Assembly: GCF_004342425.1 (NCBI RefSeq)
Contig: NZ_SLWQ01000001.1
Span: 248,001-312,000 of the forward strand
DNA: 64,000 bases
Direction: 5' to 3'
DNA from: Dokdonella fugitiva
Lineage (GTDB): Bacteria > Pseudomonadota > Gammaproteobacteria > Xanthomonadales > Rhodanobacteraceae
Below the pieces are notes generated by a model. That model was not told the origin of the DNA and did no database searches. It worked only from the letters and a program-made list of their open reading frames with translations. Below, one piece after another: positions 8,205 through 18,175 of the stretch. How positions within the stretch are numbered: position 1 is the first letter of the stretch; each line of letters starts with the position of its first letter. The translations under genes and the position numbers were made by a program.

Positions 8205-11144
8205 ATGGTTCTATCGCGTTTCCTGCCCGCTGCGCTGGGCACGGCCGTGTGCGCCGCTTTCGGCGTCTCGGCTGCGCCCGTGGCGGTGACCACGCCGACC
8301 ACCAGCGCACCTGAAATCCTTCCGACCGTCATGCACGCCGTGCGCGCCGACATCTCCGCACCGCTGCGCGACATCCTGCGCGCGATGCCGCCGGCCTCGC
8401 CGATGGGCACGGAACAGGAGCCGTTCGAGATCCCGAACATCCTGCTCAAGCCGGAAGGCCGCAGCAGCTCGTTCGTTCCCGACTATTCGCGCATGCAGAC
8501 GCGCGGAACCGGTGTGCCGGCGCCGTCGGTCGACCTCAGCTTCGAGGCGATCAGCTCGACCACGTCCGGCTGCGGCTGCCTGCCACCCGACACCAACGGC
8601 GACGTCAGCGACACGCACTTCATCCAGTGGGTGAACTCGTCGTGGCAGGCCTTCGACAAGGTCACCGGCGCGCCCGACCCGAACACGCTGAGCCCGCGTC
8701 CGGGCAATTCGTTCTTCGTCGGCTTCGGCGGCAAGTGCGAAACGACCAATTCGGGCGACCCGCTCGCGATCTGGGACCCGCGCGCGCAGCGCTGGGTGAT
8801 GAGCCAGTTCGTGACGAGCTCGCCGTTCGCGCAGTGCGTCGCCGTGTCGACGACGTCCGACCCGTTCGGCTCCTACGCCCGTTACGAGTTCAACTGGCCG
8901 AACTTCGGCGACTACCCGCACATGGGCGTCTGGACCACCGACGACGGCAGCCAGAACTCCTACGTGCTCACGACGCACGAATTCGCCACCAACAACGCGT
9001 TCCTCGGCGCGTCGCTGATCGCGCTCGAGCGCGACAAGATGCTCGCCGGCGACCCGACCGCGGCGATGGTGCGCTTCCCTGGCTTCGATGCCTACGGCGT
9101 CGAACCGGTCAACCTCATGGGTTCGCTGAACGCGCCGACGAACGCCTGCCCGAGCTTCGTGCACTTCGACTCGGTCTCGAGCGAATACCTGTTCTGGGAC
9201 CTGTGCCTCAACTGGACCACGCCGGGCAGCTCGACGATCACGCAGAACCCGACGCGCATCCAGGGCGCGCCGTTCGTGCCGTTCTTCGACGACGTGCCGC
9301 AGCAGGGTACGGGCAACGGCCTCGATTCGTTCGGCACGCACATCATGTATCGCGCCAACGCACGCGCCTTCCCCGCCGACGCGCCGACGCGCGTCTCGCT
9401 GGTCATCAATCACGTCGTGCAGGGTGACGTGCAGCAGGGCGGCATCAACTGGATCCACTTCAGCCTCGACGAGACCAGCCCCAATCCGCCGACGCCGACG
9501 GCGCTCGGCCGCCACATCATCGACGAAGGCGTGTACGCGCCCGACAGCCACTCGCGCTGGATGGGCGGCATCGCGATGGACGCGAGCGGCAACATCGGCG
9601 TCGGTTACTCGAAGTCGAGTTCCTCGATGCACCCGCAGATCGAGATCACCGGCCGCACGCTCGACGATCCGGCGGGCACGCTGCGCGACGAGTCGAACTG
9701 CACCGACACGATCGCCAACGGTTCGCAGACCAGCTCGAGCGCGCGCTGGGGCGACTACTCGTCGATGACCGTCGACCCGGTCGACCAGTGCACGTTCTAC
9801 TTCACGAGCGAGTACTACCCGACCACCGCGAGCAGCAGCTGGCACACGCGCGTGTGCTCGTTCAAGTTCGACAACTGCGGTGATCCGAACTACGCCCTCG
9901 TCGCCGAGACGCCCAAGCGCGTCGAGATCTGCGAAGCGACCGCCAGCGGGGACCCGAGCTGGGGCCTGCGCGTAGGCGTGCTCAACGGCTTCAGCGGCCC
10001 GGTGAACCTCGCTGCGAGCGGCCTGCCCTCCGGCGCGACCGCGCAGTTCTCGGCGAACCCGGTGAACGCGCCGGGTACCAGCGCGCTGACTCTCGTCGGC
10101 GGCTCGGCCCTGCCGTCCGGTGAATACGACTTCAGCGTCGATGCGACAGGCGGCTCGCTCTCGCGCAGCATCGCGCTCGAGCTCGGCGTCTCCAGTACTG
10201 CGCCGGCGCCGGTCACCCTGGTCCTGCCGGCCGACACGGCGTCCGGTGTCAAGGTGCGCCCGCTGCTCAGCTGGGGCACGATCGACGCGAACGACCGCAT
10301 CTTCGCCGACGGCCTCGACGGTGTCGCGCCGCCGCCGGTCATCGTGCCGACCAACGCGCTGCAGTACCTCGTGGAAGTCGCGAGCGACCCGTCGTTCAGC
10401 AACATCGTCGCGAGCGCGACCGTGACAGGCACGACCTGGACCGTCGACACCACGCTGGCGAACACGACCACGTACTACTGGCGCGTCACGCCGAGCAACT
10501 ACTGCGGCCCGAGCACCCCGTCGGCGACGTTCTCGTTCACGACCGGCATCCCGGGCACCTGCCCGGCCGGCACGACCGCGTCGACGGTCTACGAGGAGAA
10601 CTTCGATGCGGGCGCCGGCGGCTGGACGCCGGGCGGTACCGGTGGCACGGCCTGGACGCAGGGCGCGGCTCCGGCCGGCACAGGCTTCACGACCCCGGTC
10701 TGGAAGGTGCCGAACAACACCGTGAACAGTGACCGCACGCTGACCTCGCCGGCGATCCCGCTGCCGGCCGGTGCGCAGGCGATCATCCTGTCGTACGACG
10801 CGTACCACAAGTCGGAGCAGGATCCGCCGAGCGGCTGCTGGGACAGCTCCTCGCTCGAGGCGAGCACGAACGGCACGACGTTCGACTACCTCGACGCGAG
10901 CCGCATGTTCACCGACCCGTACAACGGCACGTCCTCGCCGGGCGCGCCGCTGGCCGGTCGCCTGAGCTGGTGCTTCCCGGGTCCGGCCGGTACGTCGGCG
11001 CCGTCGCATGCGGTGGTCGATCTCGACAGCTTCGCCGGCCAGTCGATCAACCTGCGCTTCCGCATGGTGACCGACTCGAACACCGCGGCGGGTGCGCCGA
11101 ACGGCCTGGTGATCGACAACGTGAAGGTCGAAGCGTGCCAGTAA
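8205..11144 (+). CDS. Large secreted multidomain protein (propeller-like N half, Fn3-like, jelly-roll C-terminal domain)
   Basis: A 979-residue protein. The ATG at 8205 has a GGGGAG box at 8192-8197; a TTG at 8190 is in frame but unlikely. A signal peptide ends near APVAV. Residues about 110-550 carry the extracellular-type core (PPDTNGDVSDTHFIQWVN, SSARWGDYSSMTVDP) seen in large secreted proteins of these bacteria. An Fn3-like unit follows (about 670-780: PLLSW ... YLVEVASDPSFSNIV), interrupted by IFADGLDG at 699-706. The last 190 residues (ENFDAGAGGWTPGG ... LRFRMVTDSN ... VIDNVKVEAC) resemble choice-of-anchor J/MAM-type jelly rolls. Function is unknown, probably surface or extracellular. 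Confidence 0.8.
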   Translation: MVLSRFLPAALGTAVCAAFGVSAAPVAVTTPTTSAPEILPTVMHAVRADISAPLRDILRAMPPASPMGTEQEPFEIPNILLKPEGRSSSFVPDYSRMQTRGTGVPAPSVDLSFEAISSTTSGCGCLPPDTNGDVSDTHFIQWVNSSWQAFDKVTGAPDPNTLSPRPGNSFFVGFGGKCETTNSGDPLAIWDPRAQRWVMSQFVTSSPFAQCVAVSTTSDPFGSYARYEFNWPNFGDYPHMGVWTTDDGSQNSYVLTTHEFATNNAFLGASLIALERDKMLAGDPTAAMVRFPGFDAYGVEPVNLMGSLNAPTNACPSFVHFDSVSSEYLFWDLCLNWTTPGSSTITQNPTRIQGAPFVPFFDDVPQQGTGNGLDSFGTHIMYRANARAFPADAPTRVSLVINHVVQGDVQQGGINWIHFSLDETSPNPPTPTALGRHIIDEGVYAPDSHSRWMGGIAMDASGNIGVGYSKSSSSMHPQIEITGRTLDDPAGTLRDESNCTDTIANGSQTSSSARWGDYSSMTVDPVDQCTFYFTSEYYPTTASSSWHTRVCSFKFDNCGDPNYALVAETPKRVEICEATASGDPSWGLRVGVLNGFSGPVNLAASGLPSGATAQFSANPVNAPGTSALTLVGGSALPSGEYDFSVDATGGSLSRSIALELGVSSTAPAPVTLVLPADTASGVKVRPLLSWGTIDANDRIFADGLDGVAPPPVIVPTNALQYLVEVASDPSFSNIVASATVTGTTWTVDTTLANTTTYYWRVTPSNYCGPSTPSATFSFTTGIPGTCPAGTTASTVYEENFDAGAGGWTPGGTGGTAWTQGAAPAGTGFTTPVWKVPNNTVNSDRTLTSPAIPLPAGAQAIILSYDAYHKSEQDPPSGCWDSSSLEASTNGTTFDYLDASRMFTDPYNGTSSPGAPLAGRLSWCFPGPAGTSAPSHAVVDLDSFAGQSINLRFRMVTDSNTAAGAPNGLVIDNVKVEACQ

Positions 11145-11169
11145 GCGGCATCGCCTGACCTCGTTCCGG

Positions 11170-11203
11170 GAAACGGGCCGCCTCGCGCGGCCCGTTTCTT
11201 TTT
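11170..11203 (+). terminator. Rho-independent terminator after the large secreted protein
   Basis: A 12-bp perfect stem (11170-11181 with 11187-11198), five-base loop, then a run of T. It lies 25 bases after the stop codon and insulates the ahcY promoter region. Confidence 0.93.
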
Positions 11204-11276
11204 CCGGTCCGCCAATGGCGCACGTCGCGCCGCCGCCACGCCGGCTTCGCGTCGCCGTCGGGCAGCCGGGCCGATG

Positions 11277-11306
11277 TATCTCTTTATCCGGAACGAGCGA
11301 TATAAT
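11277..11306 (+). promoter_or_regulatory. ahcY promoter with overlapping palindromic operator
   Basis: The 26-bp palindrome at 11277-11302 (outer TATC/GATA, centre TCCGGA) matches the metF and metK sites. A perfect -10 hexamer TATAAT sits at 11301-11306, overlapping the last two operator bases, so the operator covers the whole -35 to -10 spacer. The metF site has the same geometry. This placement is what a DNA-bound repressor needs and argues against the palindrome acting only as RNA. Confidence 0.78.
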
Positions 11307-11322
11307 CCCGCCCTGCCTTCTG

Positions 11323-11389
11323 CCGAGGGGCGCTGCAGCGGGTTTCCCGCGACGCTCGGCGGGCATGCATCCCATTGCAAGGGCGCCCC
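11323..11389 (+). promoter_or_regulatory. S-adenosylhomocysteine (SAH) riboswitch
   Basis: The leader of ahcY matches the SAH riboswitch pattern: CCGAGGGGCGCUGCAGC at 11323-11339, a small hairpin GCGGG/CCCGC (338-342 with 346-350), GCUCGG at 11354-11359 and the closing GCAAGGGCGCCCC at 11377-11389. P1 pairs GGGGCGC (11327-11333) with GCGCCCC (11383-11389), and the conserved CCGAG (11323-11327) can pair with CUCGG (11355-11359), the second long-range helix of this family. It begins about ten bases after the expected transcription start and lies 76 bases before the ahcY ATG. SAH riboswitches turn on ahcY when SAH accumulates. Confidence 0.87.
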
Positions 11390-11465
11390 GGGTTCGCCAT
11401 ATGCGAATCCTTCGCGGCAGCCGCACCGCGCGTGCGACGCTCGCGAAAAAACCCGGAGATTGACC

Positions 11466-12893
<1,428 letters not shown>

Positions 12894-12937
12894 TCCGGCG
12901 ATCTTCGACTAGCGATCTACGATCGATGCTTGAAACG

Positions 12938-12965
12938 AAACGGGCGCCGCAAGGCGCCCGTTTTC
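12938..12965 (+). terminator. Terminator shared by ahcY and the convergent DUF4276 gene
   Basis: An 11-bp perfect stem (12938-12948 with 12953-12963), loop GCAA, followed by TTTTC (plus strand); the minus strand also reads into a T-containing tract (GTTTCGTTTC), so it may serve both directions. Confidence 0.85.
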
Positions 12966-13007
12966 TTGCATGGATCAATTGGTTTTGCGGTTTTGCGAGC
13001 CGCTTTT

Positions 13008-13559
13008 TTAACTGGAAATCTTCCTCACGCCGTCGCAAAAAGCTTGGAAACTTGGTGACGCATTCCTTTGCGGATCTAGCAGTCGGCCCATGCGACGGGC
13101 CCCATCTCTTTTCTGGTAGCCAGGGACGAATCGACCGAGCTCGAGATAGCAGCTACCCAGAGTGTCTGGATTCCTGAATTTTGCCTTCGCCATCGCTTTC
13201 GCTGCTGTTGGAACGGAGAATTCCTCAGCGAAAGCGTGAAGATCCCCAACAATCCAAGCTTCCAATTCGCGACAGGCTATTCGAAAGAGGATAGGGCGCT
13301 TGTGTGGGTCGTCGAACCGCGCCACGAGTCTGGCTTTCACGTCTCGGCAGTCGCCGGAATCCTGATCGCGTAGTACGACGAACGCAGCATCTGGGTTCTG
13401 CCACGCTCGAACAAGAGTTGGTGCGCGCTTTTCAAGGTCCTGCTTGCCTTCATATGGAAAGCAGCGAAAGGTCCATCCCTCTGGCAAGAGTCTCGGTAGC
13501 AGCCCATCTAGCAGATCTCCCGCAGATGGCTCTTCCGTAAGTATTACCAATTCCGTCAT
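13008..13559 (-). CDS. DUF4276 family protein, TOPRIM-like, partner of the upstream ATPase
   Basis: A 183-residue protein. The ATG at 13559 overlaps the ATPase stop (ATGA), so translation is coupled. It shows LTEEPSAGDLL at the N terminus (acidic residues 9-10), VVLRDQDSGDC (Asp65, Asp67, Asp70) and CRELEAWIVGD (97-106). A first-strand Glu followed by a DxD strand is the layout of TOPRIM-type nuclease sites, and DUF4276 is, from memory, usually found beside AAA ATPases of the OLD/RloA type. I infer an effector nuclease of a two-gene defence module. The base composition is much poorer in G+C than its neighbours, a sign of recent acquisition. Confidence 0.8.
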   Translation of the reverse strand: MTELVILTEEPSAGDLLDGLLPRLLPEGWTFRCFPYEGKQDLEKRAPTLVRAWQNPDAAFVVLRDQDSGDCRDVKARLVARFDDPHKRPILFRIACRELEAWIVGDLHAFAEEFSVPTAAKAMAKAKFRNPDTLGSCYLELGRFVPGYQKRDGARRMGRLLDPQRNASPSFQAFCDGVRKISS

Positions 13560-14752
13560 GTCGGATCGACCCCTTGAAACATCCCTTGTTTCCAAAGGTA
13601 TCCGAGCTGGTCGCCTTCATCGATCAACGCCTTTACCTGCGTGTCTTCGCTTGCCCGTCGTATCGATGTATAGCCATGCGTCTTAGCTAACCAGAAGACT
13701 TCGTCAGGGCGGATCGCATTGAGGAAATCGGGTGAATGGGTGGACACGAATACCTGACCTCCGCGGGCTGCATACGCGCGAAACTCTTCGGCCAAGTCCC
13801 ACAGGAGCGAGGGATACAGCTGGTTCTCCGGCTCCTCCACGCACAGCAAGGGATGTGGCGCCGGGTCATATAGCAACACTAAATATGCCAGCATCTTTAT
13901 CGTACCATCAGAAACGTAGCGCGCGAGAAATGGATCTTCGAACGCGCCGTCTTGGAAGCGCAGCAGAACGCGACCTTCTTCGGTAGTCTTGGACTCAACG
14001 CTCGTAATTCCGGGAACACACTTTGTCAGGCGATCAAGAACCTTCCTGAACACCGCCGGGTGCTGTTTGTGCAGATACTCAATGACTAACGAGAGGTTCT
14101 CGCCTTCGCGCGACAGATGTTCGGCATAGCCAGTCTCTTGCTCCGGTCGCGCACGACTGATGTGGAAATCGGACAAGTGCCAATTCTCAATCAGACTGCC
14201 CAAGGCCACTGCCGCTGGGAAGCGCTCGAACTGCGCCAGTCCTTTGATTGCAAGGATATCTGGGCTGCGTAGCACTTGGTGCTCACGTTTTAGCTGCCTT
14301 TCGTCCGTTACGGATTCGAGCTCATTGGTAACAGCTTCGCCCTGTCCATTACTGAAATCGAGGAAGTGCCACGGCTTACCCCCGCTACCACGGCGGTACT
14401 TCAAAATCTCGCGTGCCACGATTGGGCGGCCATTGACTTCGTCGATTGCCAATTCGTAAGTAATCAGGCTAGTGCGGTCACGCCCGATATCAGCGCGTAT
14501 CTTCAGTTCTACTTCGATCGGCCCTGGACATCCACGTGATCGAACCTCTTGGAACCCTCTGCTGCCGCCCAAGCGACCAAGCGCCGCAGTGACGTTGGTA
14601 GACATCGCGTCCCGCAGAAAGCCAAAGGCGGAGAACAAAGTGCTCTTGCCGGCACCATTAGCACCAACGAGGACGCAGAAATCCGGAATATCCCGCAGTG
14701 CGACATCACGAAATGCGCGGAAATTCTTGAGCTTGATATATTCAATCTTCAT
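13556..14752 (-). CDS. AAA family ATPase (SMC/OLD-like, AAA_21 type)
   Basis: A 398-residue ABC-like ATPase. The N terminus MKIEYIKLKNFRAFRDVAL and Walker A GANGAGKST (30-38) are typical of OLD/RecF-like proteins; YVSDGTIKML stands at the signature-loop position, CVEEPENQLYP (about 304-314) is Walker B with catalytic Glu, and VSTHSPDF (about 336-343) is the H-loop. The start at 14752 fits the family and has AGGA upstream. Its stop overlaps the DUF4276 start. The G+C drop across both genes marks an insert between core genes. The role is probably phage sensing or effector control, as in PARIS- or OLD-type systems (inference). The 208 bases upstream to 14960 hold only its promoter region. Confidence 0.88.
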   Translation of the reverse strand: MKIEYIKLKNFRAFRDVALRDIPDFCVLVGANGAGKSTLFSAFGFLRDAMSTNVTAALGRLGGSRGFQEVRSRGCPGPIEVELKIRADIGRDRTSLITYELAIDEVNGRPIVAREILKYRRGSGGKPWHFLDFSNGQGEAVTNELESVTDERQLKREHQVLRSPDILAIKGLAQFERFPAAVALGSLIENWHLSDFHISRARPEQETGYAEHLSREGENLSLVIEYLHKQHPAVFRKVLDRLTKCVPGITSVESKTTEEGRVLLRFQDGAFEDPFLARYVSDGTIKMLAYLVLLYDPAPHPLLCVEEPENQLYPSLLWDLAEEFRAYAARGGQVFVSTHSPDFLNAIRPDEVFWLAKTHGYTSIRRASEDTQVKALIDEGDQLGYLWKQGMFQGVDPT

Positions 14753-14960
14753 TTCCGGTCCTACATGATGGCTGATGACATCTGGCCTTGTGACTTTGAG
14801 GTAGGTTAGCCCGCTTCCGGTCTGCATCCCGCGTCGACGCGAAAATCGGTGTATCGCCAGTCGTGCATGCGAATGATGATGCTATCGCTTTGTCATGAAC
14901 AAAAACACTCGCCCAGCCCAGCAACCTGTCGCATCAGCAAAGCATGGAAGTATGAGTGCG

Positions 14961-15518
14961 TTACGGCCGCCAGTTCGCGTGGCGCTCCCAGAACTCGACG
15001 CTGCGCCGATACGCGTCGCGATCGATCGGCACGCCCGAGCCGCCTTCCTCGACGCCGAGTGCATTGCGCATCATCGTGATCGGCACCATCGGGATTTCCT
15101 CCGGCTCCATCGTGTAGAGGCAGCCGACGATGCCCCACTCGGCGTCGATCGGCGTGCCCTCCTTCGCGAGCTGTGCGCGGTCGTAGAGGATCGGCAGCAG
15201 CCAGCGCGCGACCGGCGGCTCGATGCCTTCGAACCAGCGCACGAGCACGGGCAGCTCGGCATCCGAGCGTACCTCGTAGGCCGAACGCAGGCGATGCCTG
15301 TTGTCGTCGGTGATCGCGACGACGGAGCAACGCGTCGAGGTCCAGTTGCGGTGCACGTGCAACTTGCAGAACGGCGCGTAGCCGTCGAGCACGCGCACAG
15401 GCGCCTCCGCGTTGAGATGCTGCACGAACGCTTCGGCCGTGCAGTCCTGGATCGCGGTGATGCGGCGATCGCGCGGGAACAGGCGGCGGCGGGCGAAATC
15501 GGTGAGAACGATGGACAC
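14961..15518 (-). CDS. DUF3228 family protein
   Basis: A 185-residue cytoplasmic protein beginning with GTG at 15518 (MSIVLTDFARRRLFPRD). The frame remains open upstream to 15701 but that stretch overlaps the metalloprotease gene and looks random. Motifs such as FCKLHVHRNWTSTRC, LVRWFEGIEPPVARWLLPI and GIVGCLYTMEPEE are, from memory, characteristic of the DUF3228 family; no function is known to me. It lies 32 bases after the metalloprotease gene on the same strand and may be co-transcribed. Confidence 0.78.
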   Translation of the reverse strand: MSIVLTDFARRRLFPRDRRITAIQDCTAEAFVQHLNAEAPVRVLDGYAPFCKLHVHRNWTSTRCSVVAITDDNRHRLRSAYEVRSDAELPVLVRWFEGIEPPVARWLLPILYDRAQLAKEGTPIDAEWGIVGCLYTMEPEEIPMVPITMMRNALGVEEGGSGVPIDRDAYRRSVEFWERHANWRP

Positions 15519-15550
15519 GGTTCGAGGGCTGAAGGCTGGCACTCGCGCGC

Positions 15551-18013
15551 TCAGATCGGGGCGCCGGGCGGGATGACGGGCAACGGGCGCAGCTTCACGG
15601 ACTTCGGGTCGGCGAGGTACTTGCGGATCGTTTCGGCGGCGAGTGCGCGGCTTGCGCCGGTGGCATCGGTACCGCCGTGTTTCGCAAGCCAAGCCTGCCA
15701 CTGCTGCAGCGACGCGCGTACCTCGGCGTCGACTTGCGCGTGCAGGGCGCCGTCGTCGAGCACGTGCAGCAGCGCGTCGAGCGCGACCCAGTTCGCTGCC
15801 TCCTGCACCGCTGCCGCGGCCGGCGCGTCCGCGCCGCGCGTGTCCTGCTGCCAGGTGCCGCGGAACACCGCGGCGAGCACGTCGGCCACGCCGGGCTGCT
15901 GCGCGTCGCGCGCGTGCTGCCAGGCGAGGCGGTTGAGGCGCTCGGGCGCGAACAGGAAGGTCGTCGTCTGTGCGGCCGCGGCTTCGGCCGCGGCGAGCGG
16001 ATCGAACACCGGACCCGCCTTCGTCGCGAAGTATTCGCGATTGCGCGCGTACTCGTTGCCGGGCGGCGTGACGAGGTCGAGCACGCTCGCGGGCAACGCG
16101 AGTTCGCGCGCGCCGAGATTGCCGACGAGGCGATCGAGGGCGGCACGCTGGGTCGACGCTGAGACCGGCGTGGTGCCCGCACTGCGATCAGCCGCTTCCG
16201 AATACGCGTAGGCCGCCCCCGCGAGCAGGCGTGCGACCGCTTCGGTCTGGTAGCGATGCAGCAGGTACACCGGCACGAGGCGCGCTTCGAGTTCGCCGGC
16301 CTGGCGCTCCGGCGGCAACACGCCGATCGAGAAATGCGCGAGCGCCGCGCGCCGCGCGGCCATCAGCGCATCGAAGGTCTCGAGTGCATCGGGGCCCGAG
16401 TCCCACAGCAGGCCGTCCGGCTCGGCATCACCGGGACTGCGCGCGTCCTGGTCGCTCACGTAGCGGAAGCCCGCCCTGGCGATGTCCGCGCGCAGCTTGG
16501 CGAGCGATGCCTGCTCGGTGCCCGGGGCGAACTGCGCGTAGGCATGCGCGACGATGAAATCGTCCCACGGGCCGACGCCGACGCCATAGGGATGGTCGAG
16601 CGAGAGACGTCCATCGGCATCGAGCGCGAGCAGCGGATGCGGATAGTCCATCACCGAGCCGTTGCCGTGCCGGCTCGCGGCGAAATTGTGCGCGAAGCCG
16701 AGCGCATGGCCGACCTCGTGCGCAGCGAGCTGGCGCAGGCGCGCCAGCGCCATGCGCTCGGCTTCGTCCTTGAGCCCGGCTGCATCTGGCTTGTCGTACG
16801 GCGCGAGCAGGCTCTCGGCAATGAGGATGTCCTGGCGCACGCGCTGCGAGCCGAGCGTGACGTTGCCGCGGATGATCTCGCCGGTGCGCGGATCGACGAT
16901 CGGCTGGCCGTACGACCAGCCACGCGTGTGCCGGTGGGCCCAGGTGATGAGGCTGTAGCGCACGTCCATCGGATCGACGCCTTCGGGCAGCAGCTCGACG
17001 CGATAGGCATCCTTGAAGCCGGCCTTCTCGAACGCGCTCTTCCACCAGTTCGCGCCTTCGAGCAGCGCCGAACGCACCGGTTCGGGCGTGCCACGGTCGA
17101 GGTAGAACACGATCGGCTTCTTCACCGGGCTCGACGCCGCGGCGGGGTCGGTCTTCTCGAGGCGGAAGCGCGGTTGCACGCGATGATCGAGGGACGACGC
17201 GAGCGGTTGCGCGTAGTCGTACCAACCGACGCTGAGGCCGCCCGAAGCCGGATGGTAAGCGCGCGGCACGTAGCCCGGCGCCGGCAGGCGCACGAAGCTC
17301 AGGTGCTGGCGCACGGTCAGGCTGCGCGGATCCATCGCGACGTCCCTGACGAACGTCCCCTCGGCCGGGCCGCGCAAGGTGAGCAGGCCTTCGAGTTCGG
17401 TGTTGTCGGGAAAGCTCTTCGCGTCGGCGAGCGAGGGCGCGCTGCGCTTGTCGTCGACCTCGTACTTGCCCTGCTTGGCCTGTTCGAGCCGCTCGGCGAT
17501 GCCGTGGCGATCGGACACCAGCAGCGCGCTGACGTCGACGAGTACTTCGGGACCGGGCCCCTTGCGCTCGGCGACGACGTCGCCGGCCCAGAGCACCGAC
17601 TCGGCGAACGCCTGGCGCACGCTGAGCGCTTCATCGGGGTTGTCGGACACCGCGCGGAACTTCGTGTTGTCCTCGACCAGCAACACGCGCGTGCCGACGC
17701 GGCGCCATTCGACGAGGTGCGAGTCGCTGCTCTGGCCGCGGTCGAGGCCGACGTCGTTCGAACCGAGCGCCCACGGCAGCGAGCTCGTCATGAGGAACGG
17801 CTGGCCGAACGCGCGCAGGCCGAGCAGCACGCGCCCCTTCGCTTCGTCGCGGTACACGTCGAAGAATCCCGGCTGGGACGGCAGGCCGCGCGTCGCCGCC
17901 GCGAAATCCGCGACCGCGCCGCCCGGTTTGTCCGCCGCTGCCACTGCGGCCTGTACCGTCACGGCAAACAGCCCCACGAGGATCCCGCCTGCCACGCGCG
18001 TCGCCTGCCGCAT
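15551..18013 (-). CDS. Secreted zinc-dependent metalloprotease (DUF5117/DUF4953 family)
   Basis: An 820-residue exported protein with a signal peptide (ATRVAGGILVGLFAVTVQAAVAA). A DUF5117-like domain lies at about 75-270, then a DUF4953-like metzincin domain with AAHEVGHALGFAHNFAAS, which supplies the HExxHxxGxxH zinc site and a downstream Met (GSVMDYPHP) as in metzincins. The start could be GTG at 18022 or ATG at 18013; AGGG lies eight bases before the ATG. Relatives are exported peptidases of unknown substrate. It diverges from metF, whose operator lies 100 bases away. Confidence 0.9.
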   Translation of the reverse strand: MRQATRVAGGILVGLFAVTVQAAVAAADKPGGAVADFAAATRGLPSQPGFFDVYRDEAKGRVLLGLRAFGQPFLMTSSLPWALGSNDVGLDRGQSSDSHLVEWRRVGTRVLLVEDNTKFRAVSDNPDEALSVRQAFAESVLWAGDVVAERKGPGPEVLVDVSALLVSDRHGIAERLEQAKQGKYEVDDKRSAPSLADAKSFPDNTELEGLLTLRGPAEGTFVRDVAMDPRSLTVRQHLSFVRLPAPGYVPRAYHPASGGLSVGWYDYAQPLASSLDHRVQPRFRLEKTDPAAASSPVKKPIVFYLDRGTPEPVRSALLEGANWWKSAFEKAGFKDAYRVELLPEGVDPMDVRYSLITWAHRHTRGWSYGQPIVDPRTGEIIRGNVTLGSQRVRQDILIAESLLAPYDKPDAAGLKDEAERMALARLRQLAAHEVGHALGFAHNFAASRHGNGSVMDYPHPLLALDADGRLSLDHPYGVGVGPWDDFIVAHAYAQFAPGTEQASLAKLRADIARAGFRYVSDQDARSPGDAEPDGLLWDSGPDALETFDALMAARRAALAHFSIGVLPPERQAGELEARLVPVYLLHRYQTEAVARLLAGAAYAYSEAADRSAGTTPVSASTQRAALDRLVGNLGARELALPASVLDLVTPPGNEYARNREYFATKAGPVFDPLAAAEAAAAQTTTFLFAPERLNRLAWQHARDAQQPGVADVLAAVFRGTWQQDTRGADAPAAAAVQEAANWVALDALLHVLDDGALHAQVDAEVRASLQQWQAWLAKHGGTDATGASRALAAETIRKYLADPKSVKLRPLPVIPPGAPI

Positions 18014-18116
18014 CGTCGTCACCCTGTCGTCGCAAAGCCGCCATTGTGCCCGCTGCGATGGCGTGTGCGCACAGGCCGGAGATCACGGTCGGCCGGCAGG
18101 TATCCGTCCAGCCATC

Positions 18117-18146
18117 TATCTCTCTATCCGGACAAAGAGATATAGT
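18117..18146 (+). promoter_or_regulatory. metF promoter with overlapping palindromic operator
   Basis: The best copy of the 26-bp operator (18117-18142): TATCTCTCTATCC then GGACAAAGAGATA, where 22 of 26 positions are symmetric around TCCGGA. A -10-like TATAGT at 18141-18146 overlaps the last two operator bases exactly as TATAAT does at ahcY. It lies 33 bases before the metF ATG. Confidence 0.8.
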
Positions 18147-18175
18147 TGCGCATCCGCGATCGCCGACCCGATTCC

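Noticed and set aside
16256..18145. 629-residue plus-strand open frame
   Set aside because: Antisense to the metalloprotease with its clear zinc motif; it has no signal, domain or ribosome site of its own.
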